A stretch of DNA of 64,000 nucleotides, taken from Anastatus disparis. Lineage: Eukaryota; Arthropoda; Insecta; Hymenoptera; Eupelmidae. The notes below the pieces were generated by a model, which was not told the origin of the DNA, did not search any database, and saw nothing but the letters and a program-made list of their open reading frames with translations. Shown piece by piece: positions 23,917 to 34,710 of the stretch. The DNA lies in assembly GCA_017163975.1 (NCBI GenBank), contig JAFFSR010000088.1, forward strand, positions 583,001-647,000. The letters run 5' to 3'. Made by a program: the position numbers and the translations under genes. How positions within the stretch are numbered: the first letter of the stretch is position 1; each line of letters starts with the position of its first letter.

Positions 23917-24596
23917 TAAGTTGTTTAGTTTATTTTAAGTCCATAACTTTACGCTTTTGTCTTTTTGGCCCACTGGAAGGAAAATGTCGTCATCGTCATC
24001 GTCATCATCATTATTTTCAGTTTCTTCATAACTATTGCTTTCATAAGATTCATCTTTTAAATCATTTTTATTAATTGCATCTCCATCAGTACCGTCACTG
24101 ACTTCGTCGTTATCTTCGTCATCATGTTTTTCATCGTTAGAATCTGATTCAATTGATAACCTCTAAAAAAGATCTAATTCTTAATCTAATTTTCTTTTTT
24201 CGGTAAGTCTTTTTACAGAAATAACATCAGCATAATTCAGATTTGTTTTATTTTTACTATTAATTCCTCATAATTTCGGTGATACAGAAGTAACAATTTT
24301 CTCTTCTATCTGGTTGATACTATACCATCCGGCTATCAAATTTAACTTGGTCATCTTTTTTTGTTTTATCCCACATACAAAGCATTTTACGACATTGTTC
24401 GCAAATACTACATGGAGTCCACTTATCTATATTTATATCTGTTTTTAATTTAAAGCAAGTTTTGTAAATGTTTCTGAGATTCTCATTGAAATGTCTTCGA
24501 TTTTTTAGCGGCATGAATACTCCACAGACAAAACAAAAAAGATTACAATTATTTAGACAAATATGTCCTCGAGACATAGAAGGTAAACGATCCATT

Positions 24597-25049
24597 GTAT
24601 TTAGTATAATCCCGCACGTTAGGGATCCTGGACCGGTCAGAGATGAGTCCCGGAGGAGATAACTCTTATACCTCTCTGGAGCTAAGTATAAGAGCTTTTC
24701 GACTTTGACGAGGACAATGTCAACATGTTGTCGGATACACTACAGCTTCATCCTCACACCCTAATGTCCTGCAAGGCAGTGCGCTTCCACTGGCATCGTT
24801 ATCTCGACAAACTTATGAGCGGATCATTTCACACATTTCCATTTGGGGTAGTGTCACCGTCACAGTTTTTGTTAAGGGAGCAGGTAAAGGCCTATTTGAC
24901 GAAAAAAAATTCATGTTTAAATTTTTTTTATTCATCCAACTGTATATTTATACAATTAGAAAAAGCTTTTATTCTTTAAAATAACCTTATGTTAAATCGA
25001 AATTAAGCTGTATTTTACAACAACCCCAAGATACCGTGGTTGAAGTCTG
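24597..25049. other. Spacer between the arms of the inverted pair
   Basis: Noticeably richer in GC than the surroundings up to ~24900. It contains palindromic-like phrases (AGAGATGAGTCCCGGAGGAGATAAC). I recognise no gene; two short open frames (24468-24662, 24725-24979) show no motif. It may be a fragment of another element. Confidence 0.35.
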
Positions 25050-26456
25050 TTTTGCTTTGTATGTGGGATGAAACAAAAGAATATGACAAATTTAATTTTG
25101 ATAGCCTAATGAAATGGTATTAACCAGATAGAAGGGAGGATTGTTACTTCTGTATCACCGAAATTATTGGAATTAATAGTAAAAATAAAACAAATGTGAA
25201 TTATGTTGATGTTATTTTCGTAAAAAGACCTATCGAAAAAACAAGAAGAAATGAAGAATTAGATCTTCTTAAGAGGTTATCAATTAAATCAGATTCTAAC
25301 AATGAAATATATGATGACGAAGATAACGAAGAAGTCAGTGACGGCATTTATGGAGATGCAATTAATAAATATGATTTAAAAGATGAATCTTATAGAAGTG
25401 ATGGTTATGAAGAAACTTAAAATAATAATGATAATGATGACGATAACGACATTTTCCTTCCAGCGGGCCAAAAAGATTAAAACGTCAAGTTATGGACTCA
25501 AAATAAACTAAACAACTTAGAGAGCTTAACTTACCTAAAAATGGAGCAGAACATTCAGCTTCAGCTTCAAAAGGTATGAATCAGTTGGCAAATTCTACTA
25601 AAGTATCTTTTTACAGAACAAGAAGCAAAAGATTCGAAACATAATTTGAAGAAATGAATCATAATTGTGATAAAATAGTATATTGTAAAGGTGTAAAAGG
25701 TTTGATGAATGAAATTAGGCCTAATGTATATAAAGTCGAAGAATGGAGATTGTACATAGATTTATTAAACAGAAGTTTAAAAGCTGCATTACTACACAAC
25801 AGCAACTACTATGCCTCAGTTCCTGTAGCGAACTCCACAACAATGAAGGAAACATATGACAATCTCAAAATTATCCTACAAAAAATTCACTATGACAAGC
25901 ATAAATGGCTTATATGTGGCGATTTGTAAGTTTCTGAAATATTGTTAGGACAGTAGTCTGGATTTACAAAGACGCCATGTTTCGTGTGCTTATGGGATCT
26001 TAGAGACCGTGCAAAGCACTGTACAATCCATAAATGGCCTGAAAGAAAATCTCTCGAAGTCGGAAAGAGTAACATTATAGCTACACCATTGGTCGACACA
26101 AAAAAAATTCTCATATCACTATTGCACATAAAACTTGGTGTAATGAAACAATTTGTTAAGGCTTCGAATAAAGATAGCCAGTGCTTCAAATACTTGGAAA
26201 TAAGTTTCCAAATAAATCGGATGCAAAATTAAAGAAAGGTATTTTTGATGGTTTAGAAATTAGAAAAATGACGTTTGATGATCAGTTTATTAGTTCCATA
26301 ACAAACATTGGAAAAACTGCATGGCTTAGCTTTAAGTAAGTTACTAAAAATTTTTTGGGTAATCGCAGAATCCCAAATAACAAAGAAATTGCATCTAAAA
26401 TGGTTGGGGACTGTGGAAAAATGGGTTGCCTAATGAATTACTGTCAAAATTAGCGA
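25050..26456 (+). pseudogene. Transposase-like gene, right copy of the inverted pair
   Basis: Mirror copy of 21838-24380 without the two MITEs. Starts inside the N-terminal cysteine region (CMWDETKEYDKFNFD, CYFCITEI), continues through an acidic stretch (25196-25420), then KVSFYRTRSKRFET, LVDTKKILISLLHIKLGVMKQ and further blocks to about 26456, with stops at ~25120, 25418, 25642, 25927, 26230 and frame breaks between. It lacks the first ~70 residues present in the left copy, and the final block with SEEQG. Probably arisen by an inverted duplication or two head-to-head insertions. Confidence 0.68.
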
Positions 26457-26863
26457 GAGATGATCTGAATAAAATAAAAGAAATTAATTAGTAATAAATA
26501 ATTTATTATAAAATACACAAAGATATAATACAACTTGACTGTCCAATAGTCAACCACGGAATGAACAAACGCATCTCGCGTTCATCAGAAATAACCCGAT
26601 TTACGGCGGCGCCACATACTACACACACGATTGAGCATGTCTATATTTTTAACGCTTTCTCCCACGCTCAGTGTTATTTATCATACATAAATAATTTTTT
26701 ATTGGAATACATAAATGAAAATGTATAAAAAGAAATTAAATTTTTAAGGTTTTCAATCTTGATATAAAGATGACTGTCGTTTGCTCTGTTACTTGTTGTT
26801 TTATTTAGGATCTGTAATACTTACACAGTGAGGAATATTAAAATAAAATTGAATAAATAAATG

Positions 26864-26903
<40 letters not shown>

Positions 26904-26949
26904 TTATTTTTGTCAGTATTAAATACTATTATTTAATACTATTATTTAA
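26457..26949. other. Gene-free stretch with (AT)n
   Basis: Contains a GC-richer patch (26560-26650) and an (AT)n tract at 26866-26900. It could hold the remains of the LTR of the minus-strand Copia element that follows, but I found no matching second LTR. Confidence 0.4.
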
Positions 26950-27508
26950 ATATTATTAAATACTCTTTTAACTATTTGTTAGATTTCTTTTGTTGTCATG
27001 TATGTTAAGTCATCTTCAGTGGGTTTGATTTGGAGTCTGCTTAGAACATTAACATCATAAGCAATATTTGGCCTGCTTGCATTAGCTAGATATAATAATG
27101 TGCCAACTGCTTTGCGATAGGGTTGATTAAATTTACTTTTTGTCATTAGTTTTGCACTTCATCCTTTTCTTCATACTGCTTTTTCTTTCACCTAATTGAT
27201 TACCATAAATATTCGTTGAAGAGTTGATTGATCAAAACTAAACTTCTTTAGCATTTTGTTTATCTATTCTTCTTGCTTAATGCTTAGTATCCTTTCCTTT
27301 CTGTCTCGCTTTGTTTTTAGGCCTAAGAAATTTTAAGACTTGCCAATTTCTATCATTTCAAATTCTTTCTTCAAATTTGTCTTCATTTTCTCAAGCATCT
27401 ATAAATTATTGCAAACTAGCAGAATATTGTTGACATACAATATTAAAATAGGAAATCCGTCTTTTTCTTGCTAAGTAAATAAACAAGGCTGATTGTTGAA
27501 TTATCTAA

Positions 27509-28168
27509 AAAGGAGAGCACTCCACCTCCGGAAAACGGAATTGGCTGAAACTGCAGGATATGATTTTTTTATGAAAAAAAATGAACCCGTGTTTTTTCTT
27601 TTCGTCGAATAGGCCCACTAGACAAGGATATAGACATTTCTTTTAAAATATGGTGAATAAGAGCCTTTATAAGAACTTAAATAACCAAAGAATTAAGACT
27701 CTTATAAAAAAATGCATAGAAGATAAAATGAATCACGAATTAAATGCTTTTATTTAAGTTTCGTTGCATTAAAAAATCTTTAGTGGTTCAAAAGCTATGG
27801 GCGATTAAAATATGTTAATGAAATAACGTGAAAAATTTATCATATTTCATATGCTAAAAATATTAAGCAAATACGTGGTAATATTTAATTAAGAATAACT
27901 TTCGAACAAGAAGAGCTTTTTTAATGCAATAAAGCTTAAATTAAAGCATTCAATTCGTGCTTAATTTTATCTTATATGCATTTTTTTGTAAGAGTCTTAG
28001 TTCTTTGGTTATTTAAGCTCTTATAAAGGCTTTTATTCGCTATATTTTTGAAAAAATGTCTACATCCTTGTCTAGAGGGCCTATTGGACGAAAAGAAAGA
28101 ACACGGGTTCATTTTTTTTCATTAAAAAATCATATCCTGCAGTTTTCGGAGGTGGGGTGCTCTCCTTG
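27509..28168. mobile_element. 660-bp fold-back MITE inside the Copia reverse transcriptase, TAA target site
   Basis: The left AAAGGAGAGCACTCCACCTC pairs with GAGGTGGGGTGCTCTCCTTG at the right. TAA is present at 27506-27508 and 28169-28171. Arms of ~300 bp are complementary (for example CCTGCAGTTTTCGG with its complement at ~27550). The flanking Copia RT reads on through the empty site. Ends match those of 23248-23916 although the interior is different. Confidence 0.9.
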
Positions 28169-29161
28169 TAAGTTCATATTTCTTTACTGCTTTCTTAAAT
28201 TTTTAATTCTAACATTTTAGACTGACTTTCAAATAGTATAAAGCCTTTTCCAGTTTACAAATTTTGTTTTGTTTGATCTTTTCATAAACAGTTATCCCTT
28301 TAGGTATTTCCATCTATATTTCACTGTTTAAATATCCATTTAAAAAAGCTGTATTCACGTCCATCTGATATATTATTAAATCAAGTTTGTTTGCCATTGC
28401 CAGTATAGACCTCATTAAAGGTAATCGTCAAACCGGTGCATATGCAAATCATATTTATTTCTATCTTTGAATCCACGAATTACTCGTCTGGGTTCATATC
28501 TTATTTTACAGTCTTTTAAATACCCATCTTGAATGTATAGTGTTTGATCTTTTTCTGTTATTCATTCCAGTTGACTAACAACTTATTTCCATACGTTATA
28601 AGTCTTCATTAGTAGTTTTGATCTATTTTTATTTATCTTTTAACTTTGTAGCTTCCAAGTATGTAGTCAGATCACTATTTATTTCAGCTAATAAAACATG
28701 AGTTTCTTCGTCCATCTTATTTTCTGTACTCATTTGTGTTTCCATTAGTAATTCAATTTGTCGTTTTGTTTCCTCTCCCTCCGATTCTCGCACTTCATAT
28801 TTAGTATTTTTTTCTTAACTTTTGTCGGTCGTGCTACTGATTTTTTTTTTATTTTCTCTCCCTTCGGTTTTTGTTTCTTTTTATCAGTCTTATTATTTTC
28901 TTTTCTTGGTTGTCCGAATGATCTTTCGACTTTCTCTCCCTCCGGTCTTTGTATTCGTATATTATTCTCTCTGTCTGCTTTTTCAAAATTCATAAACCAT
29001 GTATTTTCATTTGTTCATCAATTTGTTTCCAATCTTGTATACCATTTGTTGTATATTTGTCCTTGTAGACTAATTCCGTTCGTTAAATCGTATGTCTCTG
29101 CTTTTGAATAATTTCCCTTCTTTTGGTTTTAGTAAGATGTATCCAGTCTCTTTGCATCCTA

Positions 29162-29613
29162 TTAAAATAACTGTCTTTGCAATAAATGAAATTTTGGAGC
29201 AACTTTCCTTTGCACTTTCATATAAGCAAAACATCTAGAACGTTTTATTTGATTCAAATCTATTTCATAATCATTCTTGAATTTTTGAATTGTTGGTACC
29301 ATGTCATTTATTGCATGCGGTGTTATGTTGTAGGCATAAACTGACGCATTTAATGCCAAGTTTCACATGTTCTTTGGTAAACCAGAATCATATATAAGGG
29401 CTCTTACCTTCTCTTGTACGATTTGATAAAACCTTTCTGCAATTTCATTGTAGCTGTATAAACAAATTGATTTTCTGCACTCAGTCTTTCCAAAACTTCT
29501 TGAGTATATCCACCTGTGTACTTAGTGCCTTGATCTGTCCTTAAAAAGCATACTTTTAAATATATTATTTGCAGAGGTTCAGTCGCTCTATGCCTAACTG
29601 TCTTAAATTGCAA
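29162..29613 (-). pseudogene. Integrase fragment of the minus-strand Copia
   Basis: Frames 29404-29613 and 29162-29359 show LRTDQGTKYTGGYTQEVLERL, containing the second catalytic Asp of the integrase, and further on NITPHAINDMVP and NQIKRSRCFAYMKVQRKVAP, the usual end of the core. A stop and shift lie between. Confidence 0.8.
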
Positions 29614-29643
29614 TTAGTTAAACTTTACAATCATAACTGACTT

Positions 29644-29771
29644 CAATGTCATATGGCTTATGGAGATTTCTGTCTGCAATAGTGTTTTCAAAATCCAAAT
29701 ATTTTTCCAATGTCATATGGCTTATGGAGATTTCTGTCTGCAATAGTGTTTTCAAAATCCAAATATTTTTC
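29644..29771. repeat. Perfect 64-bp tandem duplication
   Basis: Bases 29644-29707 (starting CAATGTCATATGGCTTATGG) are repeated directly at 29708-29771. It lies in the decayed integrase region of the Copia element; recent by its identity. Confidence 0.93.
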
Positions 29772-30252
29772 TTCTTTAACCATCCGATTTCTTCCTTTAC
29801 ATTGAATTAATTATTTTTTTCAATATTCTGTTCTTTATTCATTTTTCTTGTCGTTACATATGCTAAAACCTATCTTTGTTTTGAGTTATTTTTCGTCGCA
29901 TCTGATTCAAATTCAATCAACCAATATGGCTATTTATATATTTCTGTCAAAAATGATTCATTCGAAATGGAGCTATATGTATCTATTATTTTATTCCCTA
30001 ATTAAATCCTTAGAACTTTATTTGCAACTCTTCGTAAGGATGATTTTCATTTCAGTTTTCCACGCAGATTACTCTGTCCAAAGTAATAAGTTTTTTATCA
30101 GCCGTATTTATTCGCACGTTTCCTTTTCTCTCAGATTTAAGATTTGCGCTCCTGTCTTTATTTGCACATTGGATTTCGTCCAGCTGCTTAATAAATGTCT
30201 TGAAAATCAACTTTGAATTTGTCAAATGTTCTATCGTACCACTGTCAGCACT

Positions 30253-31172
30253 CTATTCATTAGTCTTCTCATTTCTAGATTTTGATTGGTTAGAAGTGCC
30301 TTCTTTTCTATATTCTCCTCTGTTGTATTTTACATCATTTTCTTGTCTCCTTTCATTGTCAGATTTCGCTCGTTTTTGATTGTCATAATTAATTGGATTA
30401 GTTATCTTACGTTCGAATGCTGTCCGAATCATACCCTTCTCTGTTGTTCTGTCACGAGTCTCCCTGAAAATTTGGAAATGTTGAGATTGCATGGTCACAA
30501 GTGAATCTCTGATAGAAGAAACACTTCTTTATGCTAGTTTCCTATCGTCGTCAGTCACTGGCATAGTATAATAACCGTGGCATTCAGAATATCACACTTT
30601 CTGTATCACCGCTGACTTTGCCATCATAGCTGTTATTGGATGTTTCTCTGTCGATTGGTAGCCTTCAACTTGCAGAATAAATAACTTCAGTTTATCATAA
30701 GATAACCCTTTCACCGCCACACTTTCTGTCATGAAATTTATTCCTTCTACTTGATGTACTTTGCTTATGATAACATTATGGAAAAAAATTTTTCCGCCTT
30801 TTTCAGACAATGATTCAACGTTTGACATGTTATTATAACTTCTTACTATTTCTTCAAATCTGTCTAGAAAATTAACTGCCTTTTCTTTCGCTGGATTATA
30901 CTGTATGTTGTACAATTTTCCTTATGCTAGATAGAATTACATTTACCTTGCTTAATTTAATTTCTTTAAATACTGTTTAACAATTCAACTGGATCTTTAA
31001 TTTCCATAAGTCTAGCATGATAGTCGTCATCTATTCTACTTATTAAAATATCACGAATTTTATATCTATGTTTTTCATTTATACTTTCAAATAAACTTTT
31101 ATATGCTACAATGGTACTATCAACAACATTCAATAAGTCTATCGAACTTAATTCAGACATAAAATAATCCAA
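30253..31172 (-). pseudogene. Gag region of the minus-strand Copia
   Basis: Frames 30966-31172, 30592-30915 and 30253-30498 in order. The first contains the helical gag pattern SIDLLNVVDSTIVAYKSLFE and ISRIDDDYHARLMEIKDP; the second continues with NPAKEKAVNFLDRFEEIVRSYN; the third is hydrophilic and runs into the protease. No CCHC knuckle survives that I can see. Stops at ~30540 and ~30935. Confidence 0.65.
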
Positions 31173-31353
31173 AAAGTTTTCGAATTAAGTTTAGTTTAAT
31201 TAAGACATTAATTTAAAATTTATAATTGCGTTTTGCTGGTCCATCTTTTTCAGTCAGTCCCGTTTCGATAGTTTCTGTAAACTGTTTACAAACGTCTAAA
31301 ATACCGTCGTTTTCCTTACTAAGTCTTTTATTAGGCTTTATTTGCATTAAACA

Positions 31354-31605
31354 CTTAGAGCATATACTACTGGAGGCAGCTCTGAATGCACCGTGCGCGT
31401 GGTTAGGTTGGGAAAGAGAAAGATATACTAAGATTGATAGCTATCTATATCTTTCCGTCATGTGATAAAGGAGTAGGGAACAAAATAAACCAATTACGTG
31501 CCGAAGAAAAAGAGATATCTGTCAACCTCAATATATCTTTCTCTTTCTCAACTTGACCACGCGCACGGCGCACTCAAAGCTTCCTCCAGTAGTATATGCT
31601 CTAAG
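31354..31605. mobile_element. 252-bp MITE with 8-bp target duplication (hAT-type)
   Basis: The left CTTAGAGCATATACTACTGG is exactly mirrored at the right end. ATTAAACA occurs at 31346-31353 and 31606-31613. Inside, GTGCGCGTGG and CCACGCGCAC and AGAGAAAGATATA pair as well. The 8-bp duplication indicates hAT. No gene. Confidence 0.92.
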
Positions 31606-31773
31606 ATTAAACATGATATTTTCAACTTATTTACCGGTCCAAAGTGTTAGTCCAAGACTGTCGAGTTCCCGAAACCTTCTGCGTTAAGTGTATAATTTTT
31701 AAAATCATTGTTTACCTTCATGTCGTTTTGCTGCCTCTGGATTTATCTGTCCTTTCTGCCTCGTTACCTGTAG

Positions 31774-32300
31774 TCATTTTTGTTTAAATTCCTTCCTTAT
31801 CGTTTCCAGAGTGTGGTTGTTAAAGATTTGCATGGCGTTTCTTTCTTTTATCATCGAAGTTATTAAAGTGTCATCTCTTTTCTGCTCTATTCTTCTTCTC
31901 TTTTCTTCGTCTCTCTTGTTGTTTGCTATTTCTGCCTTAACTGAATTTAGCTTATCCATTACCTTGTCCAATTTGTCAGATAGGTCTAAATCAAAATTTT
32001 CATTATTATAATCATGCTCGAATATTTTACTCTTATCATCAATTTTTCTGTCATCGTTTTCTATTTGTTCTATCGGCGAAACAACGAAATGTTTATTTAT
32101 AAATATTTTATTTTATTTTATTATTTTTTTAACTCTTTCATTTGACTTTACTATTATTTGTTCAGCTGCCAATTTGGCTTCAGTTATTTCATTTAATTTT
32201 GCTGTCGAACCTTTAACTTATTTTTGTCTTTTTTTATCTGTCGCAATTTGACCTCCTGCAGTTACTTTAACTACAGCTTTTACACTATCTCGTTATATAA
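31774..32300 (-). pseudogene. Charged coiled-coil reading frame, origin unclear
   Basis: On the minus strand, frame 31971-31774 begins MDKVMDKLNSVKAEIANN and is rich in Lys, Glu and Arg with heptad-like spacing. Similar charged sequence continues upstream in broken frames to ~32300 (GGQIATDKKRQK, TAKLNEITEAKLAAEQII). It could be an extra 5' frame of the minus-strand Copia, or another element. Function not assigned. Confidence 0.35.
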
Positions 32301-32479
32301 CCCCTCCATCTTTTCGGTCTCATAACTGTTGTTAATTCTGTCTTTTCTCTTTTTCTTATCAGTCATATTGCGGCCACCTGTCGTACAATAGGGCATATAT
32401 AATCTGTCTCCATCTCTGTAACTGTCCTTATCACCAGGTCGAATTCTTCACTCGTAACGTACTTCTCAACTATAAGGGA

Positions 32480-32946
32480 ATAGTAAACCAATAAAAATAA
32501 GATTCATATAATTTTGCCGAACACAAGCAAAACTAGATAATTTATGTTGGAGTTAATTATATATATTATGAGCTTCACAGACCGAACACAAGCCTTTCAA
32601 GCTCAATATATCAATCACATATCTATGGAAAATAAAGAAAATCAACCTAGTGTGCTGAACACAAGCAATATTAGGTCATTCATATTTATGACAATTAAAG
32701 AGAATCAAACCAACATGCGGAACATAAGCAATGTTAAATGATTCAAATTTGTCAGTTATTTATGTATATTTGTATATTTTCAATTATGCATATGTGCTGT
32801 TATTCCCATACACAATATACTGAACACAAGTATTACTATGTATGTGAAAGCAGTAACTATGATCGATCAATATTATTTTAAAACCATGGATATATTTTTT
32901 TATTAATCATTTATATACGTACTATTATACGTTCAAGCTTGATAAA
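32480..32946. repeat. Diffuse repeats with the motif GAACACAAGC
   Basis: GAACA(C/T)AAGC occurs at ~32519, 32584, 32657, 32718 and 32823 with spacing of about 65-105 bp. Otherwise AT-rich; the frame 32544-32741 is a by-product. Confidence 0.5.
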
Positions 32947-33806
32947 GGCTGATTCCATTTCAAATCGAACAGTCAGTATACACTCAAGTCACCAATTACT
33001 GCGCTAATGGAGTATGTTATTCTACCCTAAAAATAAAGGTATACGTATTTTTTTATTTTGCTGAAATATCAAAATTGCATCAGATATGCACTTTTGAAAA
33101 TTGCATACAAAAACTAAATGTTAAAACTGAAAATGTTGAGAATAACTTTAGAGGGCTATCGTTTTACCAATTTTCAATGAATTTTGGTAAACCTTAATTT
33201 GTTTTATTATGTTTTAAGCCCTCTTTAATTCAGTGCAAGAAATTTCAAAAAATGACTAAGATATGTGCATTTTACCAAAAAATGCACTTTTTATGCACAT
33301 GCATTTTTCTCGAAAAACCCATTTTTTTTTTGCTGAAATTTTTTGTGCTCATAGAGGACCAAATTACCTATCTAATGGTACTTGGTTGATCCCGTACTTA
33401 TTTGTTTGAAGCGAGAAAAAAAATTCACAAATTTTATTGGTGAAAAATTTTTGTATATACGTTCGAAAGTCTTAAGCAATGTTCATTCCAACGCTGTCGC
33501 ATGCTGCGCTCATTATTTGTTTACCTTTGTATGTATGTATATATCATCAATAGTGATATATATATATATAAAAATTCGTAATATAAAAATAAATATTAAA
33601 AAATGGAAAATAATAATTCTATTTGTGTATATCTATATTATGTATGTTTCGATGTACAGACAATAGGAGGCTCATTCGCGGACAAATACCTCGCGTAACC
33701 AAAACAGCATATTAGAATTGTTATATACGAGCTAGTTATTCTTACATCTGCTTTAAAAGGTACTTTTCGGACTTGTGAAAAAGTAAACAAAACTCTGCAA
33801 TTACGA

Positions 33807-34134
33807 TGTCCGATGCGTCTCGCCGCTAAAAAGAAAAACTGTAATACCTAAAAATTTAACAGAAAATTACGTATCTAAAAAGAAAAAATCTTTAATTTCA
33901 GCTTTTTCTGCTACTGTCGGAAGTAAATTAGAAGATGCGTATGGCATTTCAGTTGAATCAATAGAATCGGACAAAAGTCCGACTGAAAACTATTGGAACG
34001 AATTTGTAGAAAATTTTAAATCGGCTTTAGAAAAATGTTCTTCTGTTTCGGAGAAAATAAAACTTCTAACTCTACTACCTTCAAAATTAAGCAAAATAAA
34101 AATTTGCTCACTATTCCCGAAAATAAGCGAGTAT
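33807..34134 (+). pseudogene. N-terminal part of the transposase-like gene, copy 2
   Basis: An ATG at 33807 opens a frame that stops after seven codons. The frame continuing into 34135 is open from about 33790 (through SAFSATVGSKLEDAYGISVE and ENYWNEFVENFKSAL), so a single frameshift near 33825 separates the start from the rest. This adds about 110 residues before the methionine at 34135, which is therefore internal. Confidence 0.6.
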
Positions 34135-34662
34135 ATGATAAATAAATCAAGAAATCTCGTGAAAAATAAAGGAGTTTATTCGGAGCCAGATTCATATACT
34201 GGTCATCCTATTGATGAAAATACAAAAAATATCGCTATGGAATATTTTTTAAATGATGATTTTAATTGTAGTAGACAAAGTCCAAATAAATCTGATGTTG
34301 TTACTGTTAAAGTTAATAATACAAAAACTAAAAAAGTTAAACGGTTTCTTACTCGAAGCTTAAAAGAAACATATAGTCAATTAAGACAAGAAAATCCAAA
34401 CTTACAAATAGGAAAATCGAAATTCTATAGTCTAAGACCAAGTTTCGTCTTAACAAGCCCTGTGAAGGAAACTTGTCTTTGTGTACATTGCGAAAATTTT
34501 GAACTGTTTCTTACAAGTTTAATTCGTTTTAGAGGCGATAATAATTCTGAATTAGATTTAATTCGTTCAGAAATAACTAACGCAATGTTGTGTTCTAAAC
34601 CATCTGATTCGTGTTTCTTGCAAGAATGCAATTATTGCCCCGGTAGTGAGGGTATCACATGA
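34135..34662 (+). CDS. Transposase-like protein, middle part, copy 2
   Basis: 175 residues, and open further upstream. Shared blocks with copy 1 are LNDDFNCSRQSPNKSD, TKTKKVKRFLTRSLKE and IGKSKFYSLRP. A cysteine cluster CLCVHCENFELF and CFLQECNYCPG probably binds zinc. The frame ends with a TGA at 34660 in a short region where AAAATTGTGAA is repeated twice; the gene resumes at ~34690 in another frame. Likely DNA-binding and scaffold part preceding the catalytic core. Confidence 0.65.
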   Translation: MINKSRNLVKNKGVYSEPDSYTGHPIDENTKNIAMEYFLNDDFNCSRQSPNKSDVVTVKVNNTKTKKVKRFLTRSLKETYSQLRQENPNLQIGKSKFYSLRPSFVLTSPVKETCLCVHCENFELFLTSLIRFRGDNNSELDLIRSEITNAMLCSKPSDSCFLQECNYCPGSEGIT

Positions 34663-34710
34663 AAATTGTGAAAACTGAAAGAAAATTGTGAAGATGAAAT
34701 TACGTTTGCT

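Larger units (their letters stand above)
21838..24596 (-). pseudogene. Transposase-like gene of an arthropod-wide family, left copy of an inverted pair
   Basis: Read on the minus strand from 24595: an N-terminal cysteine cluster (CFVCGVFMPLKNRRHF, CSICEQCRKMLCMWD, CYFC), an acidic stretch (~24010-24160), then after two inserted MITEs the block from 22858 down with KVSFYRTRSKSFEPDYEEMNHD, GFTKTPCFLCLWNHRDRAENY, ATPLVDTKKIL, LHIKLGVMKQFVKA, and further down CGDCSEEQGKHFH. These blocks resemble a large family of uncharacterised proteins found in many copies in insect genomes and believed to come from DNA transposons (recalled, not checked). Stops occur at several places (for example ~24310, ~22100). 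The right copy (25050-26456) is its mirror image. Confidence 0.68.
26950..31172 (-). pseudogene. Second Copia-type retrotransposon, heavily decayed, minus strand
   Basis: Reading the minus strand from 31172 downward gives fragments in Copia order: gag (31172-30592), protease with ADSGTIEHLTNSKLI (~30240), integrase with FLRTDQGTKYTGG (~29550) and QIKRSRCFAYMKVQRK (~29240), reverse transcriptase (28570-28172 and 27508-26980) with GYLKDCKIRYEPRRVIRGFKD (~28480), then ILILYVNNILLV where the catalytic DD pair has become NN, and RPNIAYDVNVLSRLQIKPTED at the end of RT. Many stops and shifts. A MITE sits inside RT. No LTRs identified. It belongs to a different Copia lineage from 17168-21472, with longer linkers. 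Confidence 0.8.

Noticed and set aside
28745..29111. Open frames on both strands near the minus-strand Copia
   Set aside because: The minus-strand frame is the charged Copia integrase-RT linker; the plus-strand frame is its shadow.
29848..30216. 122-residue plus-strand open frame
   Set aside because: It lies opposite the decayed Copia protease/integrase region; no family features.
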